Below are positions 59,291-64,000 of a DNA stretch of 64,000 bases, in pieces. The stretch's first letter is position 1, and every line of letters begins with the position of its first letter. The DNA comes from Plantago ovata. Lineage: Eukaryota > Streptophyta > Magnoliopsida > Lamiales > Plantaginaceae. The stretch spans positions 40,028,744 through 40,092,743 of the forward strand of contig CM051458.1 of assembly GCA_028274465.1 (NCBI GenBank). The letters run 5' to 3'. Below the pieces are notes generated by a model. The model was given only the letters and a program-made list of their open reading frames with translations. It searched no databases and was not told where the DNA came from. The position numbers and the translations under genes are program-made.

Positions 59291-62200
59291 CTAGTTAATT
59301 AACCCGTCGAGTACTCGACGGGGCATAAAAAAGTTGTACGCACACTTGTTACTTTATAAATTTGATTGTGTCGAACTACAAATAAAGAAAGATATCGCGC
59401 ATATTGTTACACAATTGTTTATCTCTCTACTTGGTCTATGTTTCTTATAAGCATTACCACGCACCAACTCTTAACTGAAACATCTTATAGTATCCAAAAA
59501 TTTAATAGAATGTATTTTTTCATTGAATTAGAATGTCATATGGGAATTTAATATCACGCCATTATCATTTTCATTATCATTACTACTATTATCGACATCC
59601 ACTAACCATCGGGACTATGCTATTTCGATATGAATGTCTTTCCTTTGCCCTATGAGCATGGTCATATAATAACTCCACCTTTACCATAGAAAAATGTTGA
59701 ATTTACAAAATACTTAACATGATGTATTTTTTCATCTTCAAACTTAACATGTACATGCATAATATTCATATATGTGTCATAATTAATATTGAGTATAATT
59801 TCATCCACATGAATGTCTTTCATTTTCCCCGTGACCATGAACTTGTCATGGATCCTATATCACCTTCCTCTATTTTTCTCAAATTAAATGGGTTCCAATA
59901 TTGGAGTTCAATAGTCATTCAACAAAACCCCTAATATGTTGAACTTCAAAATAGGATAAGCAAGAATACACTTATTATAAATAGAGAACCTATTGGATAG
60001 TCCCATCTATTGTAATTGTTATTGTAAATTATCACATGAGTACACCAATCAAACACATCCACTATTTCAGCATAATTAAGACTGAGTATAATGTCATCCA
60101 CATGAATGTCTTTCATTTGCCCCGTGATCATGAACTTGCCATAGATTTTATATCACGTTCACCCTAATTTCCTCAAATGCGTTCTAATATTGGATTTCAA
60201 CTCTCATTCAGCAAAACTCTTAATCTCTTGAATTTCAAAATAGGACAAAACCAATATACACTTATATGGATAGATAGTCTACATGGTAGTTGCATCAAAT
60301 GCAATCATTATTTTAATTATTATGGAACACAATCAAATCCATCCACTATTATAAATTATTTCGGTATAATTAAGACTGGGTATAATGTCATCCACATGAA
60401 TGTCTTTCGTTTTCCCCGTGACTATGAACTTGTCATGGATCTATATCACCTTCGCTCTAGTTTCCTCAAATTGAATGGATTTCAATATTGGAGTTCAATA
60501 TTCATTCAACAAAAACCCCCAATATGTTGAACTTCAAAATAGGATAAGTAAGAATACACTTATTGTAGATAGATAGCCCTTTGGTAGTACCATCTATTGT
60601 GATTGTTATTGTAAATTATCACATGAGTACACCAATCGAACACATCCATTGTTTTTAAGACTGAGTATAATGACACATGAATGTCTTTCAATTGCCCCGT
60701 GATCAAGAACTTGCCATAGATTCCATATCACTTTCACCCTATTTTTCTCAAATGCGTTCCAATATTGAACTTCAATTCTCATTCAGTAAAACCCTTAATC
60801 TCTTGAATTTCAAAATAGGATAAAACCAGTATACACTTATTATGGATAGAAATCCTACATGTAGTCCCATCAAATGCAATTATTATTTTAATTATTATGG
60901 AACACAAACCCATCCACTATTATAAATTATTTTGGCATAATTAAGACTGAGTATAATGTCATCCACATGAATGTCTTTCATTTGCCCCGTGACCATGAAC
61001 TTGCCATAGACCATGTATCACATTCACTCTATTTTTCTCAAATGCGTTCAAATATTGGAGTTAATAGTCATTCAACAAAACTCCTACATCATATTTGGAT
61101 TTGGAATATATAGGCCTCTCGACGTCTATAATTGACCTCACATTTGGGTTTCAATTATAGAGGTCCCGGATACTGTTCACATTTTGAGAAACCTCTCGTT
61201 TTTTTTTTCCTCTCATTTTCCCTCTCTCTAGGGGTTTCATCTTTCTCTCTTTATTTCCAACTTTCTCTCTTCCAATCAATAATCAACATCTCATACTTTC
61301 ACTCATAATATTCGAATAAAATCTATTTCTTGTACTCTAGAGAGCGTCCGTGTCCAATTTATGTACTTTATTGTAACATGTTGCCATTTTTGATACTTTT
61401 TCAATTTAACGCAAAAAATTAAATAATTCAAGCATGGTAATCACACATCCAACATATCAAAAATAGCGAATAAAATAAGAATAAAAAATGCAAAGCAAAA
61501 TGAAAAATGGGCGGGTGCTATGTACACTTTTTGGTACTTTGGAGTACCAAACTGGAATTTTGATGCATTGTATAAGACATGACAATTTTTCCTATTGTCT
61601 TGAGAATTTTGGCCCGACAGGTTAGTGGGTGTCACACGCTTGTATTGTTCACATTTTTTATGTTGAATTAGAAAGTATCTAAATTGAACAGGCGCACTAA
61701 AGAGTACCTAAATTGGGTAGGGGGTACTCCGGAGTACCTGAAATGAGTTTTACCGCACACAAAGCAAATGATAAACTTATACAGGGACGGTGGTAGTATT
61801 AAATAATAAATAAATAACTATTTTCTAAAATAAATTTATTGATAAAAAGTTTATATGGTAGTACCATCATTGAATCGAATGTTATTGTAATTCTAATTTA
61901 TTTCGGAATATACATATCAAACATATATTTTTATTTTAACTTAATTATATAAAAGCTATATAAATATCAAATAAAATACATAATGATATTTTCTTTCATT
62001 TTCATTGATAGACATTTTTCAAAATCGTATCACCAAATATGAGTGTTATTATAATTTATTGCGTAATGCACATGTCAAATATATCAATTATTCTAAATTA
62101 TTGTCGAACAAAGTAATTAAAATATTATACCGTCATTTTCAGTCATTTTTTATTTTGTAATGTATGTATGAAATGGTCGGCAGAGGAATCAAAATTTTGA

Positions 62201-62580
62201 TTAGAAGATAGGAATTCTAATTTAAAATTGAATTTGGAGAGATTAAATATTTACCGCGTTTATTTCAGGAATACGCTTAGTAGTATTTTGATTTAGATTA
62301 ATTTTTTTGGCATATGCTTAGTTGAATTTGGGGAGATTATATTTTCACCATGTTTATTTTCAGGAATACGCTATATTTTGATTTAGATTAATTATTTTTT
62401 GGCATATACTTAGTTGAATTTAAATTTTATTCTATTTTTAGTCAATGTTTTCCAAGTGAATTTTAAAATAAATTTATTCCAATTAAATGAGAAATTGACA
62501 CGTCAGCAAGAACTTGAATTGAGCATTCTGATTGGTTGATATTTTTAGAATGTGAACTCTGCTTTTATATATTATATAGA
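59291..62580 (-). mobile_element. Helitron B of a head-to-tail pair
   Basis: On the - strand it starts TCTATATAATATATAAAAGC at 62580 after an A, and ends CTAG at 59294-59291. The 20-bp palindromic hairpin CCCGTCGAGTACTCGACGGG is at 59303-59322. It is homologous to Helitron A along most of its length. Compared with A it has extra sequence at about 61440-62280. No coding capacity. Confidence 0.82.
59770..61085. repeat. Five tandem units of about 290 bp in Helitron B
   Basis: The same phrase recurs near 59793, 60084, 60381, 60663 and 60948; the fourth unit is shortened. Confidence 0.88.
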
Positions 62581-62602
62581 TGAATTGTGTTAGTATTATA
62601 GT

Positions 62603-62668
62603 GTATTATAGTGCATTATTGGTTAAGAGTTCTGTGTAGGCCGCATGAGGTGTTGGTAAGGTAGGGGG
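62603..62668. other. Short spacer between Helitron B and the terminal element
   Basis: There are 66 bases with a small TATTATAGTG duplication. Nothing else was recognised. Confidence 0.5.
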
Positions 62669-64000
62669 TGTAACACCCCGTTTTTTTAATTATTATTTAT
62701 TTATTATTTATTAATTATTTAATTTTAGTTAATTAATTATCAGAGTAAATTATTTATTCGATAATTATTTAATTAATTTCGCATAAGCTAGTTCGTTTCG
62801 TTACGTTTGGATCGAGCTGGAAGACTGGACTTTCTGACCTCTTTTGGCCCATTCTTTAGCCCAGTCAAGGCCCATTGACCGGCCCTTTTGATCAAAACCC
62901 TAACCCTAATCAGTATCCTCCCTCCTCATTCTTCATTCTGCCGTTCAAATCATAAGAGAAAGAAAGAAATGAAAAGAAAGAGAAAAAGAGAAAGAAGAGA
63001 GAGAAAGAGAGAGAGAGAGTTTGTTGCTGCCGTTCGATTCTGCCATCGCCGCCGCCGTAGTCCGTCGCCGCTGAGCCGTTCCGCCAACGCGGTGCCGCCG
63101 CCGCGTCGTCTTGCTGTTCGGATCAATCGATCCGTCTGTTCTGTTCTCCGTTTTGTGCGCCGCCGTACTATTCGCTCGCGCCGCCCGGTTCCGATTCGGC
63201 CGTGCCGTTTGCTCCCCGTTCCGCCGCCTGTTCGCGCCGATCTGTCGATCCGCTCCGACCCGATCCGCCGCGCTACCTGTTCGTTCCGTCCGTCCGTGTG
63301 CCGCGTCGATCCGCCGTTCAATTTTCTCGCCGTGCCGCTCCGATTCGTGTGGCTGCCGATCCGTAGTTCGCCCTTGCCGGTTTCTTTTGTACCGGTCCGC
63401 ATTCGGTAAGTCGTCCCCTCCTTGACCGGTTTAAATTCAATCTCGATTGCGATTCAATTCGAATCTCGTTTTGATTTTCTTTTCTTTTTTTGATTCATTC
63501 GATTTGCAGATTGACTCTGTCCCCTTTCAAAGGTAATCTCGATTCCATTACTGTTTCTTTCGTTTCGAAATTCGTATTCTGTTTTGGACTTTTTGCCCCT
63601 GGACTGTTTTACCCTTGTTCAATCTGACCATGTTATTTTGATTCGAACTGAGAACTGAGACTTAGGATTTGTTAGATTGTTATTACTGATTGTTGGACTT
63701 GTGTTGGTTGTTGACCTCGTATGTTGACCATAGTTTTCTGTTGACTTCGAAACGGACTGATTTGGACTTTAATGATATTGATTTGAACCTTGTGGACTGT
63801 TTTTGGAAGTTTGAAAGCCTAAGGGACCTTTTTGCAATTTAACTTTGACCGTAGTTGACTGACAGAGGACTTTTTCGTAAACCTTCTTATTCTGTGGAGA
63901 CTGATATGTATGTTTGGAAAGGTGCTGGACTTGTTTGTACTTTCTGATTTCGAAAAAGGATCTTTTACAATTTACCACTGAGGGTATTTTGGTAATTTCC
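62669..64000 (+). mobile_element. Start of a non-coding solo-LTR-like element, cut by the window end
   Basis: It begins TGTAACACCCCG, followed by an ATTATTTA-rich stretch, AAAACCCTAACCC, a GC-rich leader (about 63030-63400) and then GGACT/TTTTG-rich phrases such as AGTTGACTGACAGAGGACT. The same segments in the same order make up 32808-35286 on the other strand. Frames in the GC-rich part overlap in several phases on both strands and look non-coding. Confidence 0.6.

Noticed and set aside
56882-60530. Several 70-117-codon frames on the + strand
   Set aside because: They repeat with the 290-bp satellite inside the Helitrons and match no protein.
62888-63425. Arg-rich frames of 104-173 codons on both strands
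   Set aside because: GC-rich low-complexity leader of a repeat element; three overlapping phases on two strands, no domain, and the related copy at 32808-35286 does not keep them.

Overview
The window is repeat-dominated nuclear DNA from a flowering plant, probably a eudicot. The evidence is plant-specific retrotransposon lineages (Tat with dual RNase H and an antisense gene, chromoviruses, Tork-like Copia, an Athila-like element primed by an Asp-type tRNA), MuDR-type and hAT transposons, Helitrons, a TRIM, a tRNA-derived SINE, GT-AG introns, and fragments of plant host genes (AGC-VIII kinase, PPR, PHD finger). I see no intact host gene, so I do not name a species.

Region by region. 1-12200: a Tat-lineage Gypsy element. 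It has a decayed pol on the + strand (3148-5897), hairpin-bearing tandem repeats (6470-6980), a spliced antisense gene with its own TATA box (7287-10776) and a likely 3' LTR (11395-12198). A second, near-identical copy of the antisense gene (1-2718) ends at a gap of exactly 100 N. 12425-14642: an internally deleted chromovirus with a perfect target-site duplication (TSD). 14900-20505: a decayed MuDR-type element with a transposase on the - strand and a GRF-zinc-finger-like ORF on the + strand. 20530-24412: unassigned DNA holding one SINE. 24413-28990: a three-level nest, a TRIM in a Helitron in a hAT element. 29246-30222: a small MULE-like element filled with AGCTCC inverted repeats.

31090-36783: a chromovirus-type element in - orientation whose interior is partly replaced by host fragments (D6PK-type kinase, PPR, a coiled-coil-like piece). 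It is interrupted by a 2.5-kb non-coding solo-LTR-like element. 36784-39144: host-like DNA with one PHD-finger exon. 39145-42595: a larger relative of the AGCTCC MULE-like element with long minisatellites. 42600-55678: a nearly complete Tork-like Copia element (- strand), split by an 8.3-kb Athila-like element (45145-53475, + strand) that carries gag and protease only. 56276-56663: a solo LTR with TSD. 56733-62580: two related Helitrons joined head to tail, each with five copies of a repeat of about 290 bp. 62669-64000: the start of another copy of the non-coding solo-LTR-like family.

Insertion order follows from the nesting: TRIM after Helitron after hAT; Athila-like after Copia (its LTRs differ by only about 1 percent by eye, so it is young); solo-LTR-like element after the kinase capture. 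None of the coding regions is fully open in every required frame. The strongest candidates for new biology are the separately promoted, spliced antisense gene of the Tat element, the 15-bp hairpin family next to the TATA box of the Athila-like LTR (with a compensatory base change), and the head-to-tail Helitron dimer.
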